From assembly GCA_025769875.1 (NCBI GenBank), contig JAGFNK010000166.1, positions 40,067-104,066 on the forward strand: a stretch of DNA of 64,000 nt. The letters are read 5' to 3'. Below are positions 1 through 11,434 of this stretch, in pieces. How positions within the stretch are numbered: position 1 is the first letter of the stretch; the number at the start of each line of letters is the position of its first letter. The DNA is from Russula earlei (lineage: Eukaryota; Basidiomycota; Agaricomycetes; Russulales; Russulaceae). A model generated the notes under the pieces. The model was not told where the DNA came from. It made no database searches and saw only the letters and a program-made list of their open reading frames with translations. The position numbers and the translations under genes are program-made.

Positions 1-1277
1 CACTGGTCCATGTGTGTCAAAGATGGCGACATGTCGTGTTTGCATCGCCACGTCGCCTGAACCTGCAACTTGTGTACACAGGGAATAGACCGATGTCTGA
101 GATGCTGGACGTCTGGCCAGTCTTGCCTGTGGTGATAAAATGTGGTCACCCCTTCTCGTACTCCTGGAAAAACGTAGCCGTTGCCCTCGAATCTGTGCAC
201 CGCCATCGCATATGTCAAATCCACTTGTGGTATATTCCAACATCAGAACGGGAAAGATTCGCAGCAGCGATGCAGAAACCATTCCCGGAGCTGACATGTC
301 TGCGGTTTTTAGCAGAAGACCTCGCTGTGACGTCCCTTCCGGTTTCGTTCTTGGGCGGATCCGCCCCACTTCTGCGACAACTCTGGTTGGACAGTTGTTC
401 GTTTCCAGGAATTTCTAAACTACTCTTGTCCTCCAAACAACTTGTCGTTCTTCACCTTTGGAATATTCCCAACTCTTATTACATTTCTCCCCAGGATTTG
501 GTCGCCGCCCTGTCGGTTTTGTCCAGACTCGAAACCCTTCGCCTTGGATTCGATCCCCCTCGATATCCGGCAAGTCGACCTCGACCTCCGCTCACACGCT
601 CTGTCCTCCCCGCTCTCACTTTTCTTGAGTTCCACGGCGTTCACGAGTACTTGGAGGACTTAGTGGCCCAAATCGAGACTCCCCTTCTCACCAGACTCAC
701 AATAACATTCCTCATGGACATCGACTTTGTCCTCCCACAACTCCACAGGTTGATCAGTCAAGTAGAATCGTTCAATTCTTGTGACAGAGCAATCGTGTAC
801 ACTTCCGACAGTGACATTCGATTCGATATTTCCACACGCAATCAGCTTTGGGAGTGGGAGCTGTCGTTAAAAATCACGCGCACAGAATTGGATTGGCAGC
901 TTGCATCGCTGGCCCAGGTTTGCAGCTCCCTCTTTCCCTTTCTCTCCACTTTTGTACGGCTCGACATCGTAGATAATCAAGATCCTCAACCACGCTGGAT
1001 ACATAACATGGAAACCACACAATGGCTGGAACTCCTGGCCCCGTTCACTGCTATGAAGGATCTGCACCTAACCCAACAGGTTGCGCCAAATGTCTGCCAA
1101 GCGCTGGAAGAGCTCGCGGGAGAAAGAGTAACAGAAGTCTTACCCGCGCTCCAGAACATTTTCTTCAGGGACCGCAAGCCATTTGAATCAGTTCCGAAAT
1201 ATATTGGAGGATTCGTCGCCGCGCGAAACCTCTCTGGTCACCCCGTGGCTGTCCACCGTTGGGAATGCTGGACCTAG
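1..1277 (+). CDS. F-box/leucine-rich protein, copy 1 (5' end outside window)
   Basis: Probable substrate-receptor subunit of an SCF ubiquitin ligase. The reading frame is open from the first bases (frame 3, LVHVCQRWRHVV, the end of the F-box) to a TAG at 1275-1277, leaving about 424 residues. The first half of the F-box lies left of the window. The C-terminal part holds imperfect leucine-rich segments (LPALTFLEFHGVHEYLEDL, FPFLSTFVRLDIVD) and ends in the family tail SGHPVAVHRWE. No internal stops, so it may be functional. It is one of six tandem paralogs. The family assignment rests on motif resemblance; the target protein is unknown. Confidence 0.8.
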   Translation, partial: LVHVCQRWRHVVFASPRRLNLQLVYTGNRPMSEMLDVWPVLPVVIKCGHPFSYSWKNVAVALESVHRHRICQIHLWYIPTSERERFAAAMQKPFPELTCLRFLAEDLAVTSLPVSFLGGSAPLLRQLWLDSCSFPGISKLLLSSKQLVVLHLWNIPNSYYISPQDLVAALSVLSRLETLRLGFDPPRYPASRPRPPLTRSVLPALTFLEFHGVHEYLEDLVAQIETPLLTRLTITFLMDIDFVLPQLHRLISQVESFNSCDRAIVYTSDSDIRFDISTRNQLWEWELSLKITRTELDWQLASLAQVCSSLFPFLSTFVRLDIVDNQDPQPRWIHNMETTQWLELLAPFTAMKDLHLTQQVAPNVCQALEELAGERVTEVLPALQNIFFRDRKPFESVPKYIGGFVAARNLSGHPVAVHRWECWT

Positions 1278-2469
1278 GCGGGATTGATGAGTCCTTATGC
1301 TCCCCATGTAATTAGCCTCTGATATCATTTGCCTTCTGTGCGATCTGTTATTACCTGGCTCCAAGCACCCTTGTTGCTGTACCAATACTCAGATCTCATC
1401 TTTTGAATCCAATGCAGAACACGGTTCTCGTCATATGGAAAACTCAGTTGAGGTTTCTTCCAATTGCGCACTCATACTCACTTTCCCTTGCTCATTCTAA
1501 ACGATGTCACGCGGTTCTTGAGACACCCACACACCTAAGGACGCTGGATCGAATACCAATGCACGTGTGATCGTACATCAACGTCGATATCTCCATGCGA
1601 TACCCGAGGAACAATGAACGAGAAGGACACAAACTACATCAAATGAATCGGTTCTGCTTCCGCCCATGATATATGATATTCCGTCCACAGTCGGTCCACG
1701 AACAAGAGATCCTTCTATCGACGAACCTACCACAAACAGCAAGAGACAAGAAAACGGAGCGCAAATGAAGGCCCACACATGGAGTGAGGACCTCCCTGAT
1801 ATGCTCGGTTTGGTTCCTCGTCGGTAGCGACGTGGTATCATTTGACCGCGAGCGCGAATGCATGGCCTCGACGCAGCGCTTGCTGCGGACTTGCTAACCG
1901 CCGCGCCGTGAATCTGCATTTTGTTGGAGGATGAGACTTTGGCGGTGGATCCGTTTACTGTAGGTTTCGACTTTGCCGTTTGATTTGTACACTACTGTTG
2001 CCGATCCTCGACGATTCGGGAATTTCACGGGCTCGGATGTTATGTTGGTGTAGCGCGCCAGGTTGGGGCACGCGGAGTTCAGTGGGCTTGATCCGAGGGT
2101 GGGTAGGAGCAGAAGGGAAGCAGGGAAGAGCAAGCACTTCACGCGCAGTTGTTTGGCTTCTTGGTTTTTGCAGACAAGTGTGAGAGGTACAAAAGAGAAT
2201 GTCCTTCATCCAGAGGGTAGGAGGACAGTTTATATACAGGGAGGCAGGAGGCATGATGAAAGGAATCTAGACTAAGAGATGATGAAAGCAAGGGGGCATA
2301 GGGAATAACTCGAAGACGACGCGTGCATGGGCGAGTAAAAGTCACATGATTCCGTGCTCAGCATGTTCCCATGGCAATGGCGACGTGGCCAACCCACTCC
2401 CAGACCAGACATCACCCTACGAGCTGGGACAGATGGCGGCCGCTGCAAAGCTTTGTGTTGTGAGCCACA
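1278..2469. other. Spacer 1: duplicated intergenic DNA with membrane-span fragment
   Basis: No intact gene seen. The first 200 bases match the 3' flank of the other F-box copies. On the minus strand, 1578-1919 is open for 113 codons and includes a hydrophobic stretch (HVWAFICAPFSCLLLFVVG) that recurs in diverged form near 7.0 kb and 22.2 kb. This looks like a decayed exon of a membrane-protein gene. The rest (1920-2469) shows nothing recognisable. Confidence 0.4.
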
Positions 2470-3272
2470 TCAATAGGTCCCATGAACGTTAGGCTCCTTT
2501 GCTCTATCCTCCTTCGCACCGTCGTTGACGTTCTGCCGTCGTTCAAATGCACTGACGGCGCTTGTACCGGCAAAGTCGAGCTCCACGATATCATCAGGAT
2601 CGTCAAATGGTGCATGCGTGTCTGACCACAATGATGAGTCCTCACGATGGAAGGGCACCAGCGCATGGGATGCAAGGGAGGTGACCCTGCTTGGGCGAGG
2701 TATGGTCATGACAGTGGCGGGCTCGGAAACCGCTGCACAATAGTGGTCCATCGCTGCCTGTGACCAGGGTCGTAGAATGGGAGCAGGACGATCGATCCGC
2801 CCAGCCCGGCGAGTAGGGAGCTGGGTCCGGCTCTGGTCAGGGATATGCCGCATCCAGAACCCCTCTGTGCGCCGCACGCCGTACAACAGCACAAGAACGG
2901 CACACCACAATCGCACATATGAGGAGCGGTCATGGTCAGGACGATGGCGCATCCCTCCACAAGTGATCCGAGCGATTACCTTGTGCGCAGTACCCGAACC
3001 ATCGCTGTCCATGAAAAGGTATGCTAGCATGCCCACCGCGATGGAGGTGCCGGCTGCGAGTGCGTGCAAGTGCAGTCCCTGTATGTAATACAATGACGAC
3101 AAATGAAGGGCGTGTGAAGGGGCTCGGGGAGAAGCAAAGGACGCGCACCAACTCCGATTTCTCTTCCTGTGCAAGTCAAAGGCGGCGCCACTGTCCGTGA
3201 GCTTCGCGTCTCCACCACGATGCTTTCCTCGCCCTCACTGCCTTGACCTCCCTTGCCACCTTGGTCGCCCAT
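2470..3272 (-). pseudogene. Multi-span membrane protein gene remnant R1
   Basis: Minus-strand remnant in several frames. In translation order it shows a segment ending AKLTDSGAAFDLHRKRN, a probable intron with a TTACATACAG acceptor, a membrane span (LHALAAGTSIAVGMLAYLF), a second span (LWCAVLVLLYGV), and a hydrophilic tail (DSSLWSDTHAPFDDPDDI, then FERRQNVNDGAKEDRAKE). The tail matches remnants at 12.8 and 22.7 kb, and the first span matches those at 8.1 and 26.3 kb, so this is the most complete copy. Frames do not join cleanly, hence pseudogene. A 7-transmembrane fungal protein (DUF6533-like) is possible but not shown. Confidence 0.4.
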
Positions 3273-3889
3273 GCAAGTTCAAGATCCCTCACCAGACGAT
3301 GCGACCTCAAAGCTGGCCAAAGAATCTTGCCCTATGAACCACCCTCGACCCTCGCAAACGGTGTGCTACTACCCATTCTTGTACAACCCGCTCCCCTCTG
3401 ATCCGATTTACTTGCTCATTCAATATTATGATCCATTTAGGCTTGCCACCGACAATGTATCGACCCTGTTCTCGACAGCGCGCAGACTCCACTGCATGTT
3501 CCAGAAATTTTCTCTCACATTAGAAGAATCAACTAGAGAACATAAATGATTGGTTCTAGTAACTTCTAGTGACCCCCAGTGTCAGGTGTTTGCCGATGAA
3601 GGCAATGCCGCCAACCCACTGCCAGACATCACTGTGCGAGACTGAACCTTTGATGGCCACAAAGCAACATGTGTGGTGGTATCGACGTTCGCAGGCACAT
3701 CCAACGAGCATTCTATTACTTCGATCTATCCTTCCAGTGCTTCGCGACATATTCGCCATTCTGTCGTTGCTATCTGAATGCATCGGCTTCATTGATGGCT
3801 CTGGTGTCGGCAAAGTTACCATGGATGTCGTTCGTCATCACGGTCGCCTAACGGTGCATGAGGGGATTGCCATGAGTGGAAAGACGCCA
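3273..3889. other. Spacer, nothing recognised
   Basis: Short open frames on both strands, but none resembles a known protein or recurs in the other array units. No repeat or RNA gene was recognised. Confidence 0.4.
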
Positions 3890-4639
3890 TTACGGGGCAC
3901 AGGAGAGGCGCAAATACGACAATCTGGCAAGGCAACAGCACTGACGGGGGTGGTCACCACTACAGTCGTTGCGGGTTCGGGATGAGCTGGACAGATAATA
4001 CCAAAGTTGGTAAAAAGGTGCAGAGTGATGGGGTAGCAAAAGGGGGACAGGTGTGTAAAGACACCTTCTCAGATGACACGAATCCACGTCGCATAGGGCG
4101 CACAACGTGCCATTCCCAAATTCTGTCCTGGCGTGATTGGCGCTCGTCTCTGGCCGTTTGTTGATCCGCAAATTACCACTGCTATCCTCATCTCGGAGAT
4201 GTGATGGCGCCACGCGACTCGTAAGACTAACTGGCATGCCGAACAGCGCAAAGATCACGCCCTGCGTCAGCACAGGTGGGGATGCGTCGGGCGCGTGCAC
4301 ATCAACACGACATGTTGGAGACGAAGATTTGGATGATTCGCGTTCCGGCGCGGAGGAGGAAATGTCACTAAGTGTTGGCGCTGTAACAAATGCGAGGGAT
4401 ATGGACGGCGGTGGGGGTGGAGCAGCGGGAATAGGTCCGAGCTCACCGGATGGGTGGTGATTGAACCAAGCGAAGAGCAAGGCCTTTGTTCTTGTCGTTG
4501 TTGGTCGGCAGTTGGGATATCGGTAAAGGTAGATGAGTGGACGTAGATGCGAAATGAGTGTGGCACCTTCAAAGGTAGGAGCAGGCGAATCAGTTCGATC
4601 CGTGATTGGCTTACCCCTGGTCTCGCCCATCCCCCCCAC
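3890..4639 (-). pseudogene. Membrane-protein gene remnant R2 (middle/C-terminal part)
   Basis: A 249-codon minus-strand frame. Part of it (SDISSSAPERESSKSSSPTC, then GVIFALFGMP, then HLRDEDSSG) matches remnants R4 (13.4 kb) and R5 (23.3 kb). After DEDSSG there is a plausible short intron, GTAATT to CAG, about 50 nt. It is followed in another frame by PYATWIRVI and then a stop, where R4 reads FATWIRIIREGVL. The stop and frame changes suggest decay. Function unknown; relatedness to a fungal 7-span family is a guess. Confidence 0.35.
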
Positions 4640-5288
4640 GGCGCCTCAACTGTCTCTTGCTCGCCTCAACCACCACGTTCGCCCTCAATCGCCGACTCTG
4701 TGTTTGATACGTGGCATGTTACGGACTTCATCCATTCTGTTCATTGGAGAATGTGTCGAGTGCAAATAGGAACGAAAGACATACACGAGTTCGGAGAGCA
4801 GCCGCCGAAATCACCGCCAACTGGCACTCCTTGCGGTTCCAAGCGTCCCTAGGCGAGGTTCAGAGGATCCATGGCACTCCTAGCGTATTTATCCATGCTG
4901 TGCGATGTTACAAACTTGTGGCAGTCTTGTGCTTCGCTCACGAGGCCAACTGCCGTGTATATGTCAGGCAGGGTGGCGAGCGCCTCTTCATCGCATATTA
5001 GTGCACCTGCTGTGGTTGGTGGCGTAGTCATCACTCACCCCCAAACGCTACATCCTCGTCGACGAGCTTTCGCCCGTATCGTGATGTCAAGCGAGTGTCG
5101 CCATGCCCAAAGTCAGTAAGCTTCACACAGTCGTCTTCGGCCTCTCCGTTGTCTCCTCACCTCACTCACCGGCTTTGTCCAGTCATTGTTGCCTTGCGCC
5201 GCCCGCTCTTCGACTACGATCGGTGGTCCCTCCCAAGTCTCATCGGAAGTAGTTCCTAACCAAGGTGTGTCTTTTTTTCTCAGTGTCC
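4640..5288. other. Upstream region of F-box copy 2
   Basis: No separate gene recognised. The last 200 bases match the leader found before copies 3-6, including an ATG (5102) followed by a GTCAGTAAG-like donor and CTTTTTTTCTCAG at 5271-5283, a good splice acceptor. This suggests a spliced leader exon, but the donor and acceptor cannot be paired with confidence. Confidence 0.4.
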
Positions 5289-6671
5289 ATGACGACCACT
5301 GACCAGTCAATTTTAGGCCGGGTGACAATCGACACACTCCCTGATGATGTCCTCGTGCAAATATTCCGTTTCTACCGGAATCACTGGGAACACGGATGGC
5401 ATAAACTGGTCTGTGTGTGTCAAAGATGGCGGTCTATCGTGTTTGCATCGCCGCGTCACCTGAACCTGCGAATCGAGTACCGAGGGAAAAGACCCCTGTC
5501 TAAGATGTTGGACGTCTGGCCTGTCTTGCCTGTGGCGATACCTTACTCGCTCAATCGATTTTCGAGCTACTGGGGAAACGTAGCCAGTGCGCTCGAGTCG
5601 GAGCACCATCGCATATGTTATATCCACTTGTCCGACATTCCAACATCACAATGGAAAAGATTCGCGGCAGCAATGCAGAAACCATTCCCGGAGCTGACAT
5701 ATCTGCGGTTTCGGGCAGAAGACAACACTGTGACGTCCCTTCCGGATTCGTTCTTGGGCGGATCCGCCCCACTTTTGCGACAACTCAGGTTGGGCAATTG
5801 TCCGTTTCCAGGAATTCCTAAACTACTCTTGTCCTCCAATCAACTTGTCGTTCTTGGCCTTTGGGATATTCCCGATTCCGGTTACATTTCGCCTCAGGAT
5901 TTGGTCACCGCCCTGTCGATCATGTCCAAACTTGAATCCCTTGGCCTCGGATTCCGATCCCCCCTATATCCGGCAAGTCGACCTCCGCTCACACGCTCTG
6001 TCCTCCCCGCTCTCACACAACTTACGTTCCAAGGCGTTCACGAGTACTTGGAGGACTTACTGGCCCAAATCGAGGCTCCCCTTCTCAATAAACTCTATGT
6101 GACATTCTTCATGGACATCGACTTGATCCTCCCACAACTCCACCGGTTGATCAGTCAAGTAAAATCGTTCAATTCATGTGACAGAGCAGAAGTGTGCACT
6201 TCCGAACATGGAATTGAATTCACAATTTTCAAAGGTACGAATGGGCTTCCGGAGCTCTTGTTAGAAATCCGGTGCAGAGAGTTGGATTCGCAGCTTGCAT
6301 CGCTGGCCCAGGTCTGCAGCCCATCCTTTCCCTTTCTCTCCACTTTGGTACAGCTCGACATCGTGGATGTTAATGTTCCTCAATCACACTGGAAAGATGA
6401 CATGGAAACCACTCAATGGCTGTCACTCCTGGCCCCGTTCACTGCTATGAAGGATCTGCGCCTAGCCCATCAAGCTGCGCCACATGTCTGCCAAGCGCTG
6501 GAAGAGCTCGCGGGAGAAAGAGTAACAGAAGTCTTACCCGCGCTCCAGAACATTTTTTTGGAGGGCCTCAAGCCATTGGGATCAGTTCCGAAATATATTG
6601 AGGGATTCGCCACGCGAAACCTCTCTGGTCACCCTGTGGCTGTCCATCGTTGGGGAAGGACCCGTCGATGA
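5289..6671 (+). CDS. F-box/leucine-rich protein, copy 2
   Basis: Predicted SCF ubiquitin-ligase substrate receptor, 460 residues from ATG 5289 (MTTTDQSILGRV) to TGA. The F-box is at about residues 12-60 (DTLPDDVLVQIFRFY, then WHKLVCVCQRWRSIVFASP). It is followed by leucine-rich segments through the rest of the protein. The start was chosen because a polypyrimidine-CAG acceptor lies just upstream and because copy 4 starts at the same place. The N-terminal half (RNHW, RHLNLRIEYRGKRPLSKM) is closest to copy 5, whereas the C-terminal half is close to copies 3 and 4. The frame is intact. The target is unknown. Confidence 0.85.
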   Translation: MTTTDQSILGRVTIDTLPDDVLVQIFRFYRNHWEHGWHKLVCVCQRWRSIVFASPRHLNLRIEYRGKRPLSKMLDVWPVLPVAIPYSLNRFSSYWGNVASALESEHHRICYIHLSDIPTSQWKRFAAAMQKPFPELTYLRFRAEDNTVTSLPDSFLGGSAPLLRQLRLGNCPFPGIPKLLLSSNQLVVLGLWDIPDSGYISPQDLVTALSIMSKLESLGLGFRSPLYPASRPPLTRSVLPALTQLTFQGVHEYLEDLLAQIEAPLLNKLYVTFFMDIDLILPQLHRLISQVKSFNSCDRAEVCTSEHGIEFTIFKGTNGLPELLLEIRCRELDSQLASLAQVCSPSFPFLSTLVQLDIVDVNVPQSHWKDDMETTQWLSLLAPFTAMKDLRLAHQAAPHVCQALEELAGERVTEVLPALQNIFLEGLKPLGSVPKYIEGFATRNLSGHPVAVHRWGRTRR

Positions 6672-7797
6672 GTTCTTTATGCTCCCCATCTGATTAGCAG
6701 CTGATATCTTTCTGTGCGATTGTTATTACCTGACTCCAATTGCCCTTGTCGTTGTACCATTACTCAGTTCTCATATTTTGAATCCAATGCAGAACATAGT
6801 TCGTGTTATGTGGAACACTCATCCGTTGAGGTTTCTTCCGAGCGCACACTCATGCTCACTTCCCTTGTTAATTGTAAATAATGTCACGCTGTTCTTGGGG
6901 CACTTACACGCAAGGATCGAATCGAATATGAGTGCCGGTGTGATACACCTCGGCAATACATCCACATTGACCTCCGAATCTAGCACCAATTTGCAATGCC
7001 TCGATAGAGTATCCCACTATGAGTAACGATACCAGGGAAAAGGTCATGGAACACACGAGTAGGTTCGCTCTACGCTTGTTGGGAAAAGTGAATGACCATC
7101 CGATGCAGTAAATACGCCCGGAAGCCAGGTCAACGGTAATCACGATGGACACCGCGAAGGGCAGCCTGCCTTTGACCCACTTGTCAGCGCAGGGAGAAGC
7201 GAGGAACGGCGAAAATGACCAACATTGTGAAGAACTGAGGGGATGAAACAAAGGGGGAAGAAGCGAATGTGAGGAACTGTGCTCCCATGCTGCGGCCTCG
7301 TGCGGACCATACGTGCATGACTAGGGTGTCCGACACGCGGGGCGTATGCCCTTGAGCGTTAGGCCACAGAGTCCCCCATTGCGATGCGAGCGCTGATAGT
7401 TTCCAAGGCTTGACTTGTTCTTATTTCATCCACTGCATGGCCCCTGCTACGGGACGAGCTGGTACGGTGGTACCGACAGCACAGATGGCCCAGATTGATG
7501 GGATGGCAAAACAAGAGTATTTTTTTCCTACATCATCAAAGCCCCTAGGTGTTGCACTGAATTGAACGAATCATGTGCTCAACCCTGGAACTCTGGGTCA
7601 ATCACACTCAACCGACGCTACACATACAAGAGTGAGAGTCCAAAGCGACGTATTCGCCCTTCATGTTAGCACCAATCCACCAAACTGATCACCGCCCCAA
7701 CAACATGCAGCGAGGGGATCCCTTGGAAATCGTCATCTAGTGTTTGAGCTCTTGCAAGAGAAAGCTGCTGTGCAAGCCTCGCTCACCAAGAATAGGA
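6672..7797. other. Spacer 2 with membrane-span fragment
   Basis: The 3' flank resembles that of copy 1. A minus-strand frame at 6904-7251 (115 codons) carries hydrophobic stretches (LPFAVSIVITVDLASG and LVCSMTFSLVSLLIVGYSI). It resembles the fragment at 1578-1919 and is probably an exon of the same decayed membrane-protein family. Nothing was recognised at 7252-7797. Confidence 0.4.
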
Positions 7798-9155
7798 TCA
7801 TATATCACAAGAGCAGTCTGTCGCCACATCCAAGCCGAGCCAGGCGTCGTAGAATCCGAGCAGGACGATCGATCCGCCAAGCCCACCTAGCAGCAAGCTG
7901 TGCAAGTGTGTCCGGCTCTGGTCAGGCATGCGCTGGATCCAGAAGCCCACACGCCGTACAACAACAAAAGAACGGCACCCACGACTGCACATATGAGGAA
8001 CGTTCACGGTCAGCACGGTGGCGCGTCCCTCCGCAAGTGGTCTGAGCGATTGCCTTATGCACAAGTACCCGAACCATTGCTGTCCATGAAAAGGTATACG
8101 AGCATGCCCACTGCGATGGACATGCCAGCTGCGAGTGCGTGCAAGTACAGTCCACACATGGAATGAAAACGAAGGGTGTGGGAAGGGGCTGGGGAGAAGC
8201 AAAGGACACCAACCGAGTCCGAACCTGCGGCTTCCCGTGCAAGACAAAGGCTGCGTCGCTACCCGTGAGCTTCGCATACCACACGACAAGCGCCCCGGAC
8301 AGAATGACAAGCAGGAATTGGGCAGTGCAGAGCGTGGCGTGGACGAAGCTGGCAATTTTGCAGCCACTGCCGCTCGGTGCTGCGGCTGCCATTTCGGCTT
8401 CAGCTTCAGCCTCGGGCCCTCCAGTGAGTGTGGCCGCCGCGGTCGACGTCGACTTTGACGCAGCAGCATCTGACAGCGCTGACGCCGACGCCGTGTCTGG
8501 GCTTGAGTCTTGGCCGTGCCTCACACCCCGGCGGAAGTGTCGTGGTCCGGGTCTGCGTGAGACGCGTCCTCCAAGGACGCGGGTATACGTGTCAAGTTGA
8601 GCATGACTTCCATATCTCTGGTGGATCGAGATGCGCATGGTCCTCATCCAAAGAACCCGGCGCCGTGTGGGAGGAATGCCCAGATGATGTTCTGCATTCC
8701 ATTCGCGGGGGCCTGCACAGGACTAAGACGACGGCGAACTGAATAAACCAAAAGAGGACACGCAAACTCTCACAGGTCAAGTGCACACCACCAGGGGGTA
8801 CTCCCCTATGACCTAATCGCAAAAAGTACGCATGCACCAGGGAGAGATTGTAAGCACCGGCAACGGGAGCGCCTCGTGGAAGCGAAGGAATGGGAATGGA
8901 GTACGGGAAAAGGGGGGGGTACCAACGTCGACAAGAGGTCGAGCGTGGTGCAAAATGGCGGGTCTGGATCAGGCGTGGGCATGGTCCCTTGCGCTGCGAC
9001 AGAGTAACTGAGATGTGGGAGTTTGGTGGGGCCGCGTGATGAAATGGGAGAGCCTCCGAAACAATATCAATTGTTTGCATCCTGGCAGTCAGATGGGTCG
9101 AAGTAGGATGTTCTGTGTGAGGCTGAAGCCAATCGAGGTTATTCTGAGCATGCAA
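7798..9155 (-). pseudogene. Membrane-protein gene remnant R3 (N-terminal part)
   Basis: On the minus strand an ATG at 8392 opens a segment MAAAAPSGSG with a clear span (FLLVILSGALVVWYAKLTG). Then come an intron-like gap, a second span (AAGMSIAVGMLVYLF near 8110) and, in another frame, a third (ICAVVGAVLLLLYGVW near 7985). Upstream at 8592-9155 is a separate segment with LRVLFWFIQFAVVLVL and a hydrophilic tail. The whole block is duplicated at 26.1-27.4 kb. The intron acceptor seen in R1 is missing here and frames do not join, so it is called a pseudogene. Function not identified. Confidence 0.4.
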
Positions 9156-9847
9156 ATGCGGGTGACATATGCGTGAGTTGATAACTTTACGTGTAGTACA
9201 TCCCCGTCACTCTGCGGCCGGCATATCGCCTGTTCTCGCTTGGACGCCTGGGAACCCAGATTAACGTGACTGTGCCATCTGTGTGTGAGGTCGAGGCGGA
9301 GAGGAGGAGAGAGGAGGCGGGTGAGGTGGAGGTGTGGACGGATGAAGCGTCTGTTCGACTTCTTGCTTTCGTCGTCGTAGTCACCTTACACAGGACTAAA
9401 GAAAAGGATATAGCACATATGCAGTATCAGAGGAAGGAGATATGTACGGTACTGGATGCCAGTGGTTTGAACGCCGTTCAAGAGGGGTGGCGGTGTTGTT
9501 CTTCAGCTATTTTGGGCGCGTCGGACTTGTTGGGAGAGGCGGAAGCAAGGGCGTTGGGGGTGTTCGCCTTGTGATGAATGTATAGTTCAGAGGCAGAGGA
9601 GTGCAGTGCAGAGCGGTCGCTGAGGACACCGCCAACTGGCGTTCAAAACTGCTAGCGTCCTTATTCATGCAAGGTGATCTTACGAACATGTGCTTTGCTC
9701 ACGAGGCCAACGGCAGTGTAAACCTCATGTACACCGTGGGCGACGGGCGCTCTTCATCGCACTTATGCCGCTGGCTCGTGGGTAAATTCAGACGATCACC
9801 TTTCTCCAGGACGCTACTCACATCCTCACTGGTGGCATTTCGCCTGT
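9156..9847. other. Upstream region of F-box copy 3
   Basis: No gene recognised. The sequence at 9215-9290 (CTGTTCTCGCTTGGACGCCT and following) is repeated near 27.27 kb, and 9590-9850 resembles the leader regions of copies 2 and 6. Confidence 0.4.
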
Positions 9848-11434
9848 ATGACCATGTCTGAAGTGAGTAAGCTTCACGAAACCGTGATCACGTCTCATAA
9901 CTCACTGGCTTCGACCAGTCATTATTGCCTTGCGCCCCCCGCTCCTCGACCACGACTGGTGGTCCCTCACAAACGTCCTTGGAAGCAAGTCCTTGTGAAC
10001 ATCGCCAGGGTGTGTCTTTATTGCGGAGTGTCCATAACGACCACTGACCAGTCGATTTTAGACCCGGTGACAGTCAACACACTCCCCGATGATGTCCTCG
10101 TGGAGATATTCGATCTATATGTGGATGACTGGGAAATAGGGACAAACGGATGGCATACACTGGTCCACGTATGTCAAAGATGGCGACATGTCGTGTGCGC
10201 ATCACAAAGTCGCCTGAACCTGCGTCTTTGGTACACAGGAAAGAGACCGATGTCTGAGATGCTGGACGTCTGGCCGGTCTTGCCTGTGGAGATAAGCCAT
10301 GGTTCCGACTTGTCGACCTCCTGGGAAAACGTAGCTGTTGCCCTCGAATCGGAGCACCGCCATCGCATATGTGGAATCGACTTGTGGGACATTCCAACAT
10401 CAGAATGGGAAAGATTCTCAGCAGCGATGCAGAAACCATTCTCGGAGCTGACATATCTGGAGTTTCGGGTAGGAAATATCACTCCGATGTCCCTTCCGGA
10501 TTCGTTCTTGGGCGGATCCGCCCCACTTCTGCGACAACTCAAGTTGGTGCATTGTTCATTCCCAGGAATTCCTAAACTACTTTTGTCTTCCAAACAACTT
10601 GTCGCGCTTGACCTCTGGTTTATCCCCAATTCCGGTTACATTTCTCCCCAGGATTTGGTCACCGCCCTGTCGGTCTTGTCCAGACTGAAATACCTTCACC
10701 TTGGATTCCGATCACCTCGATATCCGGCAAGTCGACCTCGACCTCCGCTCACCCGCTCTGTCCTCCCCGCTCTCATCGAGCTTACGTTCAAAGGCGTTCA
10801 CGAGTACTTGGAAGACTTAGTGGCACAAATTGAGGCTCCTCGTCTTAGAACACTCGAGATAATATTCTTCATGGACATCGACTTTGTCCTCCCACAACTC
10901 CACCGGTTGATCAATCAGGTAGAATTGTTCAATTCATGTGACAGAGCAACCGTGCGCACTTCCCATATTGGAATTGAATTCACAGTTTTTGGAACAAATT
11001 TCGAAGGATCACTTCAAGATACAGAGCTCTCATTAGAAATCAGGTGCAGAGAGTTGGATTGGCAACTTGCATCACTGGCGCAGGTCCGCAGCTCATCCTT
11101 TCCCTTTCTCTCCACTTTGGTACACCTCGACATCGTGGATGTTGATGTTCCTCAATCACACTGGAAAGATGACATGGAAACCACTCAATGGCTGGAACTC
11201 CTGGCCCCGTTTACTGCTATGAAGGATCTGCGCCTAACCCATCAAGTTGCGCCACATGTCTGCCAAGCGCTGGAAGAGCTCGCGGGAGAAAGAGTAACAG
11301 AAGTCTTACCTGCGCTCCAGAACATTGTCTTGGAGGGCCACAAGCCATTGGAATCAATTTCGAAATATATTGAAGGATTCGTCGCAGCGCGAGACCTCTC
11401 TGGTCACCCTGTAGCTGTCCACCGTTGGGAATAG
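9848..11434 (+). CDS. F-box/leucine-rich protein, copy 3
   Basis: Predicted SCF substrate receptor; the longest open copy, 528 codons from ATG 9848 to TAG. The F-box spans about residues 75-135 (NTLPDDVLVEIF, WHTLVHVCQRWRHVV). Leucine-rich segments follow, including LIELTFKGVHEYLEDL and LVHLDIVDVDVP, and the protein ends SGHPVAVHRWE. The first 70 codons are weakly supported: the other copies are not open there, and GTGAGT right after ATGTCTGAA (9854) looks like an intron donor. The real protein may therefore have a short first exon. Its 3' flank is shared with copy 4. Confidence 0.85.
   Translation: MTMSEVSKLHETVITSHNSLASTSHYCLAPPAPRPRLVVPHKRPWKQVLVNIARVCLYCGVSITTTDQSILDPVTVNTLPDDVLVEIFDLYVDDWEIGTNGWHTLVHVCQRWRHVVCASQSRLNLRLWYTGKRPMSEMLDVWPVLPVEISHGSDLSTSWENVAVALESEHRHRICGIDLWDIPTSEWERFSAAMQKPFSELTYLEFRVGNITPMSLPDSFLGGSAPLLRQLKLVHCSFPGIPKLLLSSKQLVALDLWFIPNSGYISPQDLVTALSVLSRLKYLHLGFRSPRYPASRPRPPLTRSVLPALIELTFKGVHEYLEDLVAQIEAPRLRTLEIIFFMDIDFVLPQLHRLINQVELFNSCDRATVRTSHIGIEFTVFGTNFEGSLQDTELSLEIRCRELDWQLASLAQVRSSSFPFLSTLVHLDIVDVDVPQSHWKDDMETTQWLELLAPFTAMKDLRLTHQVAPHVCQALEELAGERVTEVLPALQNIVLEGHKPLESISKYIEGFVAARDLSGHPVAVHRWE

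Noticed and set aside
5265..5283. A 19-nt intron GTGTGTCTTT...CTCAG before F-box copy 2
   Set aside because: Far too short for a spliceosomal intron; more likely only the acceptor is real or the frame is read through.
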